From Chelonoidis abingdonii (lineage: Eukaryota > Chordata > Testudines > Testudinidae), in the NCBI RefSeq assembly GCF_003597395.2, contig NC_133770.1, positions 30,318,646 to 30,382,645 of the forward strand: 64,000 bases of DNA, given 5' to 3'. A model generated the notes under the pieces. The model saw only the letters and a program-made list of their open reading frames with translations. It did no database searches and was not told the origin of the DNA. Made by a program: the position numbers and the translations under genes. Positions 33,975-43,514 of the stretch are shown piece after piece; position 1 is the stretch's first letter; the number at the start of each line of letters is the position of its first letter.

Positions 33975-34754
33975 TGTCATAGTATTCTTTCCCAAATCTG
34001 AACCTTAGCGTCCAGAAAATTAGATACTAGCATGAATCCTCTAAGCTTAATTACCAGCTTAGATCCTGTAGTGCTGCCACCAATCAGGACTTTGGGTGGA
34101 GCCCCTGATTAGCTCCGGTCTCCCCAAAACCTTTCCTGGGGCCCCAAGACTCAGGTTCCTTGAGTCTCACAACAAAGGGAGATAACCCACTTCCCTTCCC
34201 TGCTCTTCTTCCATGTAGAGAGAGAAACACAGAGAGCAGATTTCCCCTCCCCCCGTCTTTCCTTTCTCCCACCAATTCCCTGGTGTCTTATACAAGATAA
34301 CCAAAAGATCAATTAGATTCTAAAAAAAAAGGAAAACTTTAATAAAAGAAGGAAAACATAAAAATTGTCTCTGTAATCAAGATGAAATTTTACAGGGACT
34401 GTTAAGCTTATAAAAATGGATAAACAGCCTTATCCAGAAAAAACAATTAAAATATTTCCAGCAACTACACATTTGCACATAAAGAAAAAAACAAATAAAA
34501 AGACTATAACCGCCTTTACTTACTCACTATTCTGAATAGATAAGAGACTGTAGCTGGGAGATTGCAGAAACCTGGTTTTACTCTAGTCCTGTCCAGGACC
34601 AGAGAGAACAAAGTCAAACCCAAACCCACAAACAAAGGCTTCCCTCCCTTGAGATTTGAAGTGTCTTGTTTTCTATTGGTCCTCTGGTCAGGTGTTGTTT
34701 GTTAACCCTTTCCAGGTGAAAGAAACGTTAACCCTTAGCTATCTGTTTATGACA
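33975..34754 (-). mobile_element. Solo LTR, relative of the LTR at 7946-9023
   Basis: In minus-strand sense it runs TGTCATAAACAGATAGC ... ACTATGACA. A perfect 5-bp duplication GTGTT flanks it (33970-33974 and 34755-34759). It is 780 bp with no retroviral genes between, so it is a solo LTR. It shares with the 7946-9023 LTR the start, 'acctggaaagggttaac', the 'cctgaccagaggaccaat' phrase, and a 'ccccaagac...agtctc' block. It lacks the tandem duplication seen there. Confidence 0.88.
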
Positions 34755-34759
34755 GTGTT

Positions 34760-36160
34760 GTATACCACCTATCCTTGTTCCTTAGGAGGATCACTGGAGC
34801 TCTAGTCCTTGCAAGCTTTGGGATCTTTATTGGGCACTTAAATTGCTGATATGTATTTTCAATCTTAATAGAGGTTTCTGTCTGGTAATATTGTAAGAAC
34901 AGCTAAATCTCATATTGCCTGTTGATATATGGGGATTAAAATCATGTCATAAAAATCTATTAAAATAATTTGAAGGATGTGATTTAAACCCAACTAATCA
35001 AGGAAATTCAGACTTAAGTAAGAACTCTGTACTTACCCCAAATCTGTTCTATGAGTTCATAAAAATAATTGATAGCAACATGTAATTTAAGCAGTATGAG
35101 TATAGTATGTACCATCAGCCCCTGGACATAACCACATCATCAGAAAGAGAAATTTAGTGTTTAATGTGCATTTTCTTTGGGTTTGAATATTGACTGTAGT
35201 ATTTCTTCCGGTGATGTGTATTGTATTTTAGTGGCTAACAGAGAATGATGTAGGAATTTTGGTGCCTCCTACTAAGAAATACTTGTGTATTAATACAGAA
35301 TAGTTTAAAAGCTCTCCCTTGTCAAATTAATGGAGTTGAACTTCTCCTACCACTATAGGATGGTAACATCTGGTAAGAGTCTTGACTTGCCTACAAAAAA
35401 GTAAGCTGAATAACTGAGTTCTGTTCAGTTCAGCCAACACTGTACTACTTCAGAAAGAAGACATGTGAGAGTGCAGTTCTAAGTGAAGAGTTCCATAAGG
35501 CTTGCCTGTGAATCAGGTGCTTCAGGAATCATTATTAAGGTTAGTACAAAGATGTAGGTGCATATGTCATTAGAAAAAACAATAGACTTTAATCAAGTGT
35601 TCTACGTAAGTTTCATTGATCAAAGGAAAGCTTCAATTTTGTCTGTCACCCAGAGTTGTAGAAAATGAAATTTCAATATGAGTTTCTCAACTCACCTAGC
35701 TAAATGAAATGAAATCCTATATAAAGGATGCTCATCATTAGAACTAATGAAACCAAAGATTGGTGCGTGGGATTTAAAGATAGCAATCTGCAAAGCTGTG
35801 TTTTCCTGCAGTCTGTCTTTTTTTTTTGGCTGGCATTGCAGTGAAGACAGCCCTTTATATTAACAGATGAATTGTGGGTAAGTAATCTTAGTTAAACCAT
35901 CTTGGTTTTATTTCTGACAAGTGGCTTTCAAAATCTTTCATCGCAGAAAATAAATTTAGGTATTGCTCGTTTTAATTACTTTGAATTTCTAAAAGCCAAA
36001 ATTACAACAGGCAGATATCACATTTTGCTATGCTTCACCTTGGATTTTAAAGCACTGAACCTGGATATATTTAGTCAGTCAGAGATGCCAGTGTGAATTA
36101 CATTTTCAAATTGTGCCAATTGTGAGAGGCTTTCATGATTTTTGTCATGTGTCTGATAAG
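34760..36160. other. No gene or clear repeat seen
   Basis: AT-rich sequence with short, motif-free open frames. Confidence 0.5.
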
Positions 36161-36168
36161 ATCTAGAT

Positions 36169-36584
36169 CAGGGATGGCCAACCTGTGGCTCCGGAGAAGC
36201 TAATGTGCGGCTCCTTGTATAGGCGACAGCTCCCAGGCTGGAGCTACAGGCGCCAACTTTCCAGTGTGCCGGGGGGTGCTCATTGCTCAACCTCTGGCTC
36301 TGCCACAGGCCCTGTCCCCACTCCACCCTTTCCCGCCCCTTAGCCTGCCGTGCCCTCTCTCCTACCCCTCCTCCCCTAAGACTCCTGCACATCAGGAAAC
36401 AGCTGATGAGGAGGTGCGGGGAGGGAGGGAGAGGCACTGATCGGCAGGGCTGCTGGTGGCCGGGAGGCACTGGGGGCAGTGCGGGGAAGAGCTGATGGGG
36501 GGCTGCTGACTTATTACTGTGGCTCTTTGGCAATGTACATTGGTAAATTCTGGCTCCTTCTCAGGCTCAGGTTGGCCACCCCTG
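36169..36584. mobile_element. Non-autonomous hAT element with perfect 8-bp duplication
   Basis: The left end is CAGGGATGGCCAACCTG and the inverted right end CAGGGGTGGCCAACCTG (16 of 17). The duplication ATCTAGAT is exact (36161-36168 and 36585-36592). It is 416 bp with a GC-rich interior. Opposed open frames inside it (36283-36495 and 36168-36533) are by-products of that GC-rich, stop-poor sequence and not genes. Confidence 0.92.
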
Positions 36585-36592
36585 ATCTAGAT

Positions 36593-37199
36593 GAACACCA
36601 GTAACGCATTTCACATACACCATTGAATAGCCAGCGGACGATAATGGATTTCAATCACTATGAATCAGAGCTGGATTCAAACCAGTATTTTAGAGATGAA
36701 GGTTTCTGTGTGGTTGAGGGGATGAAGAAGTCAGTAGCTAAGAGTCAGTATCAATTCACTGAGTATTTATTGGTCTCTCTGAAATGAATTTGTTCCATCT
36801 TATCTACCTGGGTTTTTACATCATCCCTGGTGTCATGGCTCACATCACAAAAGTCACTCTCACAATTGGCACTTTTGTTAATATGCTCAGCAGAGACCTT
36901 CCCCACTACTGGGCATTAGGACCCTGGTAGTGGCTTCTCCTTCCACACCATTTGGGAATAAGCTCTAAAGAGCCAGCCATGGTCTCCAGGCAGTAGGGGC
37001 ATAAGCAGCCAAAGCAGGGCCTTGGAGAACTTTCCATTTTAACTGGACTTTCTCTGCCCTGTGGCCACTGGTTATTTACTCCCAGCCTCAGACTCTCTGC
37101 TTCAGCTTAACTCCATACCTGCCTCTCTTCTGCCTAGCCCTGTGCCCCTCCTAACTAATCCCTAAATAAATCATGATGGTACTAACATGTTTGCTGCCA
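36593..37199. other. No gene or clear repeat seen
   Basis: Moderately GC sequence ('gagccagccatggtctcc', 'ctgcctagccctgtgcccc') that may be part of an old repeat, but neither ends nor family is recognisable. Confidence 0.4.
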
Positions 37200-37385
37200 T
37201 CACAATGTTCACTCGGCTTGTGTGTTCCATCCCTTCCCCCACCTTGTCTGCCTTGTCTATTTAAATTGCAAGCCCCTTAGAGCAGGGACCATCTTTTCTG
37301 TTGTGTTTGTATAGCGCCTAACTCAATGAGCTCCTGGTCCTTGACTAGGCTCGTTGTGCTAGATAATACCATTAATAAATGAGAG
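37200..37385 (+). repeat. L2-like LINE 3' end
   Basis: The series 'cccttcccccaccttgtctg', 'attgcaagccccttagagc', 'agggaccatcttt', 'tagcgcctaactcaatgag' and 'taataccattaataaatg' is the 3' end of the ancient L2-type LINE, with its conserved 'gcagggacc' and 'gcgcctagcac' words. It is the clearest copy in the window. Confidence 0.7.
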
Positions 37386-37497
37386 GCCAGATATTAAATG
37401 AGCATAGAGTTAGCAGTAATATTTTATATAGCAGTGTTGAGGCACATTAGATATGTCAGTGTTTGGACAGCTTTCACTGGTATTTCCTATTCTGTTT

Positions 37498-37531
37498 GGT
37501 GTGCGCGCACGTGTGTGTGTGTGTGTGTGTG
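37498..37531 (+). repeat. (GT)n dinucleotide microsatellite
   Basis: Alternating GT with early GCGC interruptions (gtgtgcgcgcacgtgtgtgtg...). The array could adopt Z-DNA but is otherwise ordinary. Confidence 0.9.
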
Positions 37532-37629
37532 TTACTATTGCCACCATCCTAGCACCTTCCATGACTACTATTAAAAGAGATCATGTGGACATAGATGGAA
37601 CTAGAGATACAGTCTCATTAAGGACAAAT

Positions 37630-37775
37630 CATGCCTTCATTGTTAAGGCACGGGACTGGAATTTGGGACACCTGTGTACCATTTCAGTCTCTGCTCAGAG
37701 TTCCTGTGGGACTTTAAACAGATGCTGTACTCCTTCATACCTTGATTTCTTCATCTCTAAAAATGGAATAATATT
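37630..37775 (+). repeat. MIR-like ancient SINE
   Basis: It reads 'ttgttaaggcacgggactgg' (tRNA-like head), then 'accatttcagtctctgctc', then 'gatttcttcatctctaaaaatgg'. This is the order of MIR: head, core, and the 'cctcatctgtaaaatggg' 3' part. The short open frame from 37453 to 37821 runs through the (GT)n array and this SINE. Confidence 0.65.
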
Positions 37776-38194
37776 TTCTACCTCAAGAGAGTATCATGAA
37801 ACTAAATTTATTCATTTGTAAATTTGTTTGAGGTCCACAGATGGAAAACATGACAGAAACATTGAGGTATAGAAGTGTGGTCTTATCTTAGGATAGCCTT
37901 GTAAATGCAGACAGTAGGATATGTTTAGTTTAAAAGGGGTTGGATAACACTTGGACTTCATGTTAATAACCTTAGCAAAAAGGGTGATATCAGTAAATTT
38001 TCAACCATTTTTTTTGATCCAGTGTTATCTGGAGAGGATTTAAAAATATCATTGAAATTCAAGCCAGTATACATAGCAAATGAAATGGATCACATTTTGG
38101 CCTTACACTTTTGGAGTATTTTTCAACCCTCAGTTTTCAGTATATCGTCAAAAAATGATGATGATTTGGGGCCTGATCTGCAAATTTCTGTGAG
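37776..38194. other. No gene or clear repeat seen
   Basis: AT-rich sequence without recognisable features. Confidence 0.5.
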
Positions 38195-38400
38195 CAGGTC
38201 TACACTAGAAGTGCTACATTGCTGCAGCTGTACCGCTGTGGTGCATCTGGTGAAGACTGTGCTGATGGGAAAGTGTCTGCCACCAACATAGCGCTGGTGT
38301 GGACAGTGCTTAAGTCGCTGTAACTTGCGTTGCTCAGATAGTGTCTTTCACGTCCCTGAGCGACGTAACTTAGATTGACTTAAGCAATAGCGTAGACCTG
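38195..38400. mobile_element. Harbinger-like MITE
   Basis: The ends CAGGTCTACACTA and TAGCGTAGACCTG are inverted with one mismatch. The interior contains 'gttgctcagatagtgtc' and 'cctgagcgacgtaactta', typical of turtle MITEs built on 'gagcgacgtaactta' words. No clear target duplication flanks it. Confidence 0.7.
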
Positions 38401-38587
38401 TCCTAGGTGCGCTCAGTGATCAGTAGCTGCAGTTGGAAGCACTCAGCAAAGTATAAGATTGGGCTCTTTGATTTATGTGGCTTGGAGAAAAAATTTAGGA
38501 AATTCAACTTATGTCCACATTTCGTTTGTTTTTATTGTCAAACTCCAGGAGAGTGTGGGTGTGGGTGGGTTGGTGGGTGGATGAAGG

Positions 38588-38764
38588 ATGAATAGCTGAG
38601 AGGTTTGAGCATTGGCCTGCTAAACCCAGGGTTATGAGTTCTATCCTTGAGGGGTAATTTAGGGATCTGAGGCAAAAATCTGCCTGGGGATTGGTCCTGC
38701 TTTGAACAGGGGGTTGGACTAGATGACCTCCTGAGGTCCCTTCCAAACCTGATATTCTATGAAG
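38588..38764 (+). mobile_element. Tortoise-type tRNA-derived SINE
   Basis: Plus-strand copy: AATAGCTGAGAGGTTTGAGC (A-box region), TATGAGTTCTATCCTTGAGG (B-box region), 'aatttagggatctgaggc', then 'ttggactagatgacctcctg' and a 'gatattctatgaag' tail. Diverged but complete in order. Confidence 0.85.
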
Positions 38765-40254
38765 ACAATGTGTGCACAATATTTTTTTTAGACAAAATGC
38801 AATTGAAACCTTCTAATTACTTAACAGAACTCAGAACACTTGTACGGTTTCATGATGATTCAATTTAAAAAGGCAGGAAAATCGTACGAAGAAACATTTT
38901 ATTGCACAATTTTTTTAATTCTTTTAATACAAAATACTGTTCTGTAGTATTTATTTATTAAATTCTTCAAATTTATGAAAATATCTATCACACATCTGTT
39001 TAAAATACATTATTTGACAAATATCAGACCTGGCAGGGAATATTCCTTTGTGGAGGCATATTAAACTATGTTAATATGACCTCTGCAAAGTTCATTATTT
39101 TTGCTATTCATAGGATGTATCGTGCATATTTTAATTCTGATGCCAAGTCTGCTTCTCAGGCAGGTTTTCCATCTATTTTCATAGCTCTGCTGGCCAAGGA
39201 ACCTTTAAGATTGGAAGCTAGTAGTGCTTCCTTTGAACGTTGGCTCTTAGTTAATGTGATCTAAGTAACTAACTTCCTTTTTCTCACATCTCTAAGAGAG
39301 AATTTACAAGGTATCTTTCAAGAAGCTTAATAAAAGATGCATTTCAACCAAATAGTCAGTAATGGGTATTGATTTACGTAGATGATGATGCAATTTTTTT
39401 TCCTTTTTTTGGTGCATATACTTTGTTGTATCCTATGAGATTTGCGTTGCTTAGGCATCAAGAATAGTTGAAGACAATCTTTTGCACATCATAGGATATG
39501 CAGAGAACAGCTTCCAGCTGAGACAAGTTTAGTTCCACTCCTAATGGCTTAGTCAGAAGAAAGCTCCCATTTGGCTCATCTGGGAAAGAGGTCTGTGCAG
39601 GTCCCATTAGTGTTCTGGTCAAAGCTATAGTACAGTAGTGTGCTTGATACATGCGCACACACAGTGACTCTAGAAGGATTCTCTTAAAAGTTTAATCTCT
39701 TCTAGTGACTCTCCATCCATTGATGTGCAAATGTCATTTTAAATTTATTCTCAATGTTTATTGAACACTGTAGTTTTAAAATGTCTTTCTTTTTTCAGAG
39801 AGTTTCAGGGTCCTATCTTTAGTCTTCTTTTTAATAGCAATTAGTATAAGCAACATTTTCTCTTTGAAATTCTTTGGAAATTCTGGCAGAGTTGCATTTC
39901 AGAGATACATACATACCTTTCTCTGTTACTATAATTACATAATATAGTATAGTAATTCCACTACCCTGTGTGTGGTTTGCATTATTGGATAAAGAATTGA
40001 GAAGTGCATATTCTAACTTATTTTCACAGCTCCCCAAAGTTTTTAATTTATTTGTGGTTTTAAATTTCACTCTAGTGCATTACACCAAATTTGCTCCTTT
40101 TCTTTGTCATGCCAGCTGTTTCCCAATGCAATGATTTGATTTTTTTTTTTTGGAAAATTGAATATACTGTGTCTGTATCAAAACAACTTTAGAAAATTAG
40201 AAAATGCCATATATAGTTTATGTATTTCTAACTCTGATTTTATGACTGAGAAGG
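38765..40254. other. No gene or clear repeat seen
   Basis: AT-rich sequence. Short frames at 39076 (plus) and 39458 (minus) show no family motifs. Confidence 0.5.
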
Positions 40255-40410
40255 ATGATGGTTCTGTGATTAAAGTACAGGACGGGGAGTGAAGAGATTT
40301 GATTTCTAGTCCAGGCTCTCCTACTGACTTGCAGTGTGAGCACTGGCAACTCACGTAACTTCTATGTGCTTCAGTGCCGCTGTCTGTAAAATGGTAACAT
40401 TTCCCAAATT
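40255..40410 (+). repeat. MIR-like ancient SINE
   Basis: The segment 'gtgattaaagtacaggacgg', 'gatttctagtccaggctctc', 'ctactgacttgcagtgtgag' and 'gtctgtaaaatggtaac' follows the MIR consensus order, including the 'ctgccactgacttgctgtgtgacc' core equivalent. Confidence 0.7.
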
Positions 40411-40953
40411 CACAGAGGTTTATTTCATTCATATTTTATGTATGAAGAAGCAGAGTAATTTGGGTGGATCTCTGATTGCCTCCCACACAAAAGTAACAGC
40501 TTTTTGGCCACTGTGATCCTTTAAGGACATTGATGGCCTAGAGGTGTTAGAGGGGGCTAGTGAGATAATTGTTTGGAACACACCAAAACATAACTGGTTC
40601 ATTTTACATTATTAAATCTATCTGTGAGACGGAGTAGAAAAGGTATAAGTGGAGCACAGCTGCTGTCTCCATTTCTACCCTAGCAACTGGTTTCCTTTTC
40701 AGTGTTAGTAATTGGTTTACATTAGTTTACATTTTCAAGGTTAACTCCACAAGGAAGAGTGCTTAAGATTGAATTACTGAAATAAACAAACAAACTTGAG
40801 ATTGTCTACCTGTTGCTGGCCATATCAACAAGGAGCTTGTGTGAACTCCTGTGAATCCCCTGTTCAGCGCATGAGTCCTAAGGCAGTTAATACAATGAGA
40901 CCGAAACAGGCACTTAAATCATCTTTTAAAAAAACACTGCCCTTGGGATGTGC
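40411..40953. other. No gene or clear repeat seen
   Basis: Nothing recognisable. The sequence just before 40962 supplies the target site of the next element. Confidence 0.5.
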
Positions 40954-40961
40954 AATTAATG

Positions 40962-41638
40962 CAGGGGTGGGCAAACTACGACCCTCCAGACATTTTAATC
41001 CAGCTGTCGAGCTCCTGCTGGGGAGTGAGGTCCGGGGCTTGTTGTGCTCCAGCCGGGGAGCGGGTTTGAGGGCTTGCCCTGCTCTGCACAGGTCCCAGAA
41101 GCAGCAGCATGTCCCATCTCCAGCTCCTACACTTAGTAGGGGCAGCCCGCCCCAAGCGATGCCCGTGCAGCTCCCATTGGCCAGGAACTGCGGCCAATGG
41201 GAGTTGCAAGGGTGGCACCTGCGGACAGAATGGGGAACATGCCATAGGAGCCGGAGTAGGGACATGTTGCAGCTGCTGCTTCTTCTGGGAGCTGCTTGAG
41301 GTAAGAGTTACCCAGAGCTTGGACCTTGAGATCCCTGATGCCCCAACCCCTTGCTCCAGCCCTGATCCTCCTACTGCCCTCCGAACCCCTCCATCCCAAC
41401 CCGGAGCAACCTCTTGGACCCCTAACCCCTCATCCCAGAGCCCGCACCCTCAGCTGGAGCCTCCCCCTTTTTCCCCCTGCCCCAACCCAGAGCCCCTTTC
41501 CACACTCTGAACTACTCATTTCTGGCCCCAGCCCAGAGCCCACACCCCCAGCCACCCTCTCCTGCACCAAACTCAAATTTTGTGAGCGTTTACGGCCCAC
41601 CGTACAATTTCCTCAGACCAAAAAGTTTGCCCATCCTG
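40962..41638 (+). mobile_element. GC-rich non-autonomous hAT element
   Basis: The ends are CAGGGGTGGGCAAACT and, inverted, CAGGATGGGCAAACT. The duplication AATTAATG / GATTAATG (40954-40961 and 41639-41646) matches at 7 of 8. The 677-bp interior is GC-rich and holds a long imperfect palindrome: 'cccagaagcagcagcatgtc' near 41096 faces 'gacatgttgcagctgctgc' near 41259, around 'ctcccattggccagg'/'ggccaatgggag'. Long opposed open frames (133-167 codons) in it reflect this composition and are not genes. The element at 48491-49129 is an inverted relative. Confidence 0.85.
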
Positions 41639-41646
41639 GATTAATG

Positions 41647-42173
41647 ACTGAAGGAAAGGAGTTAAGTGGCAGGATGACCCCAGGATGGTCCCTGAATGGA
41701 GGGAGAATTAGTGGGGACGAGGAAACATGGTTTAGGACATCTTCAGTTGCAATATGAATGTAAATTATGACTGCCTGGATTCTATGTGTCATGTGATCAG
41801 GGAAAAGCTGGTTGAAGACCATAAGCAGGGTAAATGAAGAAGGAAAATGAGTTGCAGTGACCTTTCCAAAGCCATGTTTTACACTATTCTGTCAGAACAT
41901 GAGCTTTTCATAGAGAGGAGGCAGTAATCCCTCAATTGTTGCCAAGCCCTTCTTGTTAGATTGCTGAAGGTTGGTTGTCGGGGGTAGGGGGAGGGTTCAA
42001 GGGGGAAATCAGCTAGCTTTTTCTTGCAAGGACAAGTCAGCATACTGTGGCTTGTCTGCATAATATAGCATTGTGTGAACAGATACCAAATCACTTCTTT
42101 TACCATAATGTATAGTTACAGATTTCAAAGCAGTAGGTTAATGTTAAAAAATAGTGGACTTAAGAGTGAACAC
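41647..42173. other. No gene or clear repeat seen
   Basis: Neutral composition with no recognisable feature. Confidence 0.5.
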
Positions 42174-42176
42174 TGA

Positions 42177-42470
42177 GGCCCCGTCTAGACTACGCACGAA
42201 AATCAATTTTAGATACGCAATTTCAGCTACGAGAATAGCGTAGCTGAAATCGAATATCTAAAATCGATTTACTCACCCGTCTTCACCGCGCGGGATCGAT
42301 GTGCGCGGCTCGCCATGTCGAATCCGGAACTCCGTTTGTTTTGGTGGAGTTCCGGAATCGATCTAAGCGCGCTCTGGGTTCGATATATCCCGTCTAGACC
42401 AGACGCGATATATCGAACCCCGAGCAATCGATTTTAACGCGCCGAAACGGCGCGTAGTATAGACGTAGCC
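42177..42470. mobile_element. Young CpG-rich Harbinger-like MITE
   Basis: The left end is GGCCCCGTCTAGACTACGC and the inverted right end GGCTACGTCTATACTACGC. A TGA duplication flanks it (42174-42176 and 42471-42473). The interior has several nested palindromes ('atttcagctacg...cgtagctgaaat'; 'ggaactccg...cggagttccgg'-like; 'cgatatat' pairs) and unusually many intact CpG sites for this region. Undecayed CpGs suggest recent insertion. Confidence 0.85.
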
Positions 42471-42473
42471 TGA

Positions 42474-42838
42474 GTGATAGATGCCTTATGGGATGAAGTG
42501 AAATACCTGAGTTCCTCTGGAACCACTGAAGAAAGCTAATCTCTCCTTGATATACACACGCTGGAGAGAAGGACTTTGAACTTTATGCTATATTATTTGG
42601 ACTGGTGTCATTTGTAATCTGTATTGTCAGGGAAGCAAAAAATAGAATGGAATTCATAGAAGAGGAACTAAAGGAGTCTTTTATATCTTTACTGTGGCAG
42701 ATTTTCCTTATGAATTTAACAGTTTAAGACAGTCACATTTTTTCCTCCTCTAATTTCCAGTGAAAGTGTAAATCTGGCATTAAGACTGAAGAAAGAGATC
42801 AAATGTGCTGAGCAGGGAGTGGACTAGGTGTTCTCCAA
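42474..42838. other. No gene or clear repeat seen
   Basis: AT-rich sequence. Confidence 0.5.
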
Positions 42839-43096
42839 GGGTAGAAATGTTACAGTGACACAGCTGCAGCTGTGCTGTAGCATAGGCACTTATTTGCACA
42901 AGCAACAGGCTGGGTTTTTCTGTTGCTGTAGCACATCCACCTCTCTGAGAGGACGGCTAAATTCTTCCATCAGTCGAGCACTATTTACAGTAGGACTTAG
43001 ATCAGCTTAACTACATCTCTTAGGGGTGTGAATTTTTCACATCGTTGAGTGTTGTAGTTAGGCTGACCTAAGTTTTTAGGCGTAGAAAAGGCCCAT
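42839..43096. mobile_element. Degenerate Harbinger-like MITE
   Basis: The words 'ctaggtgttctcc', 'ccacctctctgagaggacgg', 'ttaactacatctcttaggg', 'gtgtgaatttttcacatcg' and 'gtagttaggctgacctaag' are in the order of a turtle MITE made of inverted blocks. The right end TAGGCGTAGAAAAGGCCC is a decayed TGTCTACAC-type terminus. The left end is unclear. Many CpGs have become TpG/CpA, so this copy looks much older than 42177-42470. Confidence 0.6.
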
Positions 43097-43369
43097 GTTC
43101 CACCTCTTCTTGCTGAATTTTTTTTAACATATGAATAGAACTCATACCAGAACTACAGGGGCGGTAGAACTCACTGCTTTACCCCCCTGCAAGTTGAGAT
43201 TTTTATGCAGAAAAATGGTTCACAGGCTATTGTTAGCCAAGGGATGAAGACAACCATAGGGAGAATGGCGGTGGAGTAACCAAGTAACGTACTGCACTGA
43301 ATTAATTGTATATGATGAATTCCAAATCATATACAGTTTACTTCTCTGAATACTGCCTATCCCCTAAAT

Positions 43370-43506
43370 CCTTGGTTTTCAACCATTTTTTTTTTTCATT
43401 TGCAGATCCCTAAACAATTTCAAAAGGAGTTGCAGACTTGTTTGGAAATTTTAGACACAGTCTGCGGACCCTTAGGGGTCTGCGGACCACAGGTTGAAAA
43501 CCACTA
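43370..43506. mobile_element. Very short hAT MITE with perfect 8-bp duplication
   Basis: The ends CCTTGGTTTTCAACC and, inverted, TAGTGGTTTTCAACC belong to the CAGTGGTTTTCAACC type. The duplication CCCTAAAT is exact (43362-43369 and 43507-43514). At 137 bp it is the smallest well-bounded hAT element here. The inner 'gtctgcggaccc'/'gggtctgcggacc' words repeat. Confidence 0.88.
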
Positions 43507-43514
43507 CCCTAAAT

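Noticed and set aside
37453..37821. 122-codon frame with a Val/Cys run
   Set aside because: It runs through a (GT)n microsatellite and a MIR-like SINE.
40796..41757. Overlapping open frames of 133-167 codons on both strands
   Set aside because: They lie in a GC-rich hAT MITE bounded by inverted ends and a near-perfect 8-bp duplication. Stop-poor GC-rich DNA yields long frames on both strands by chance.
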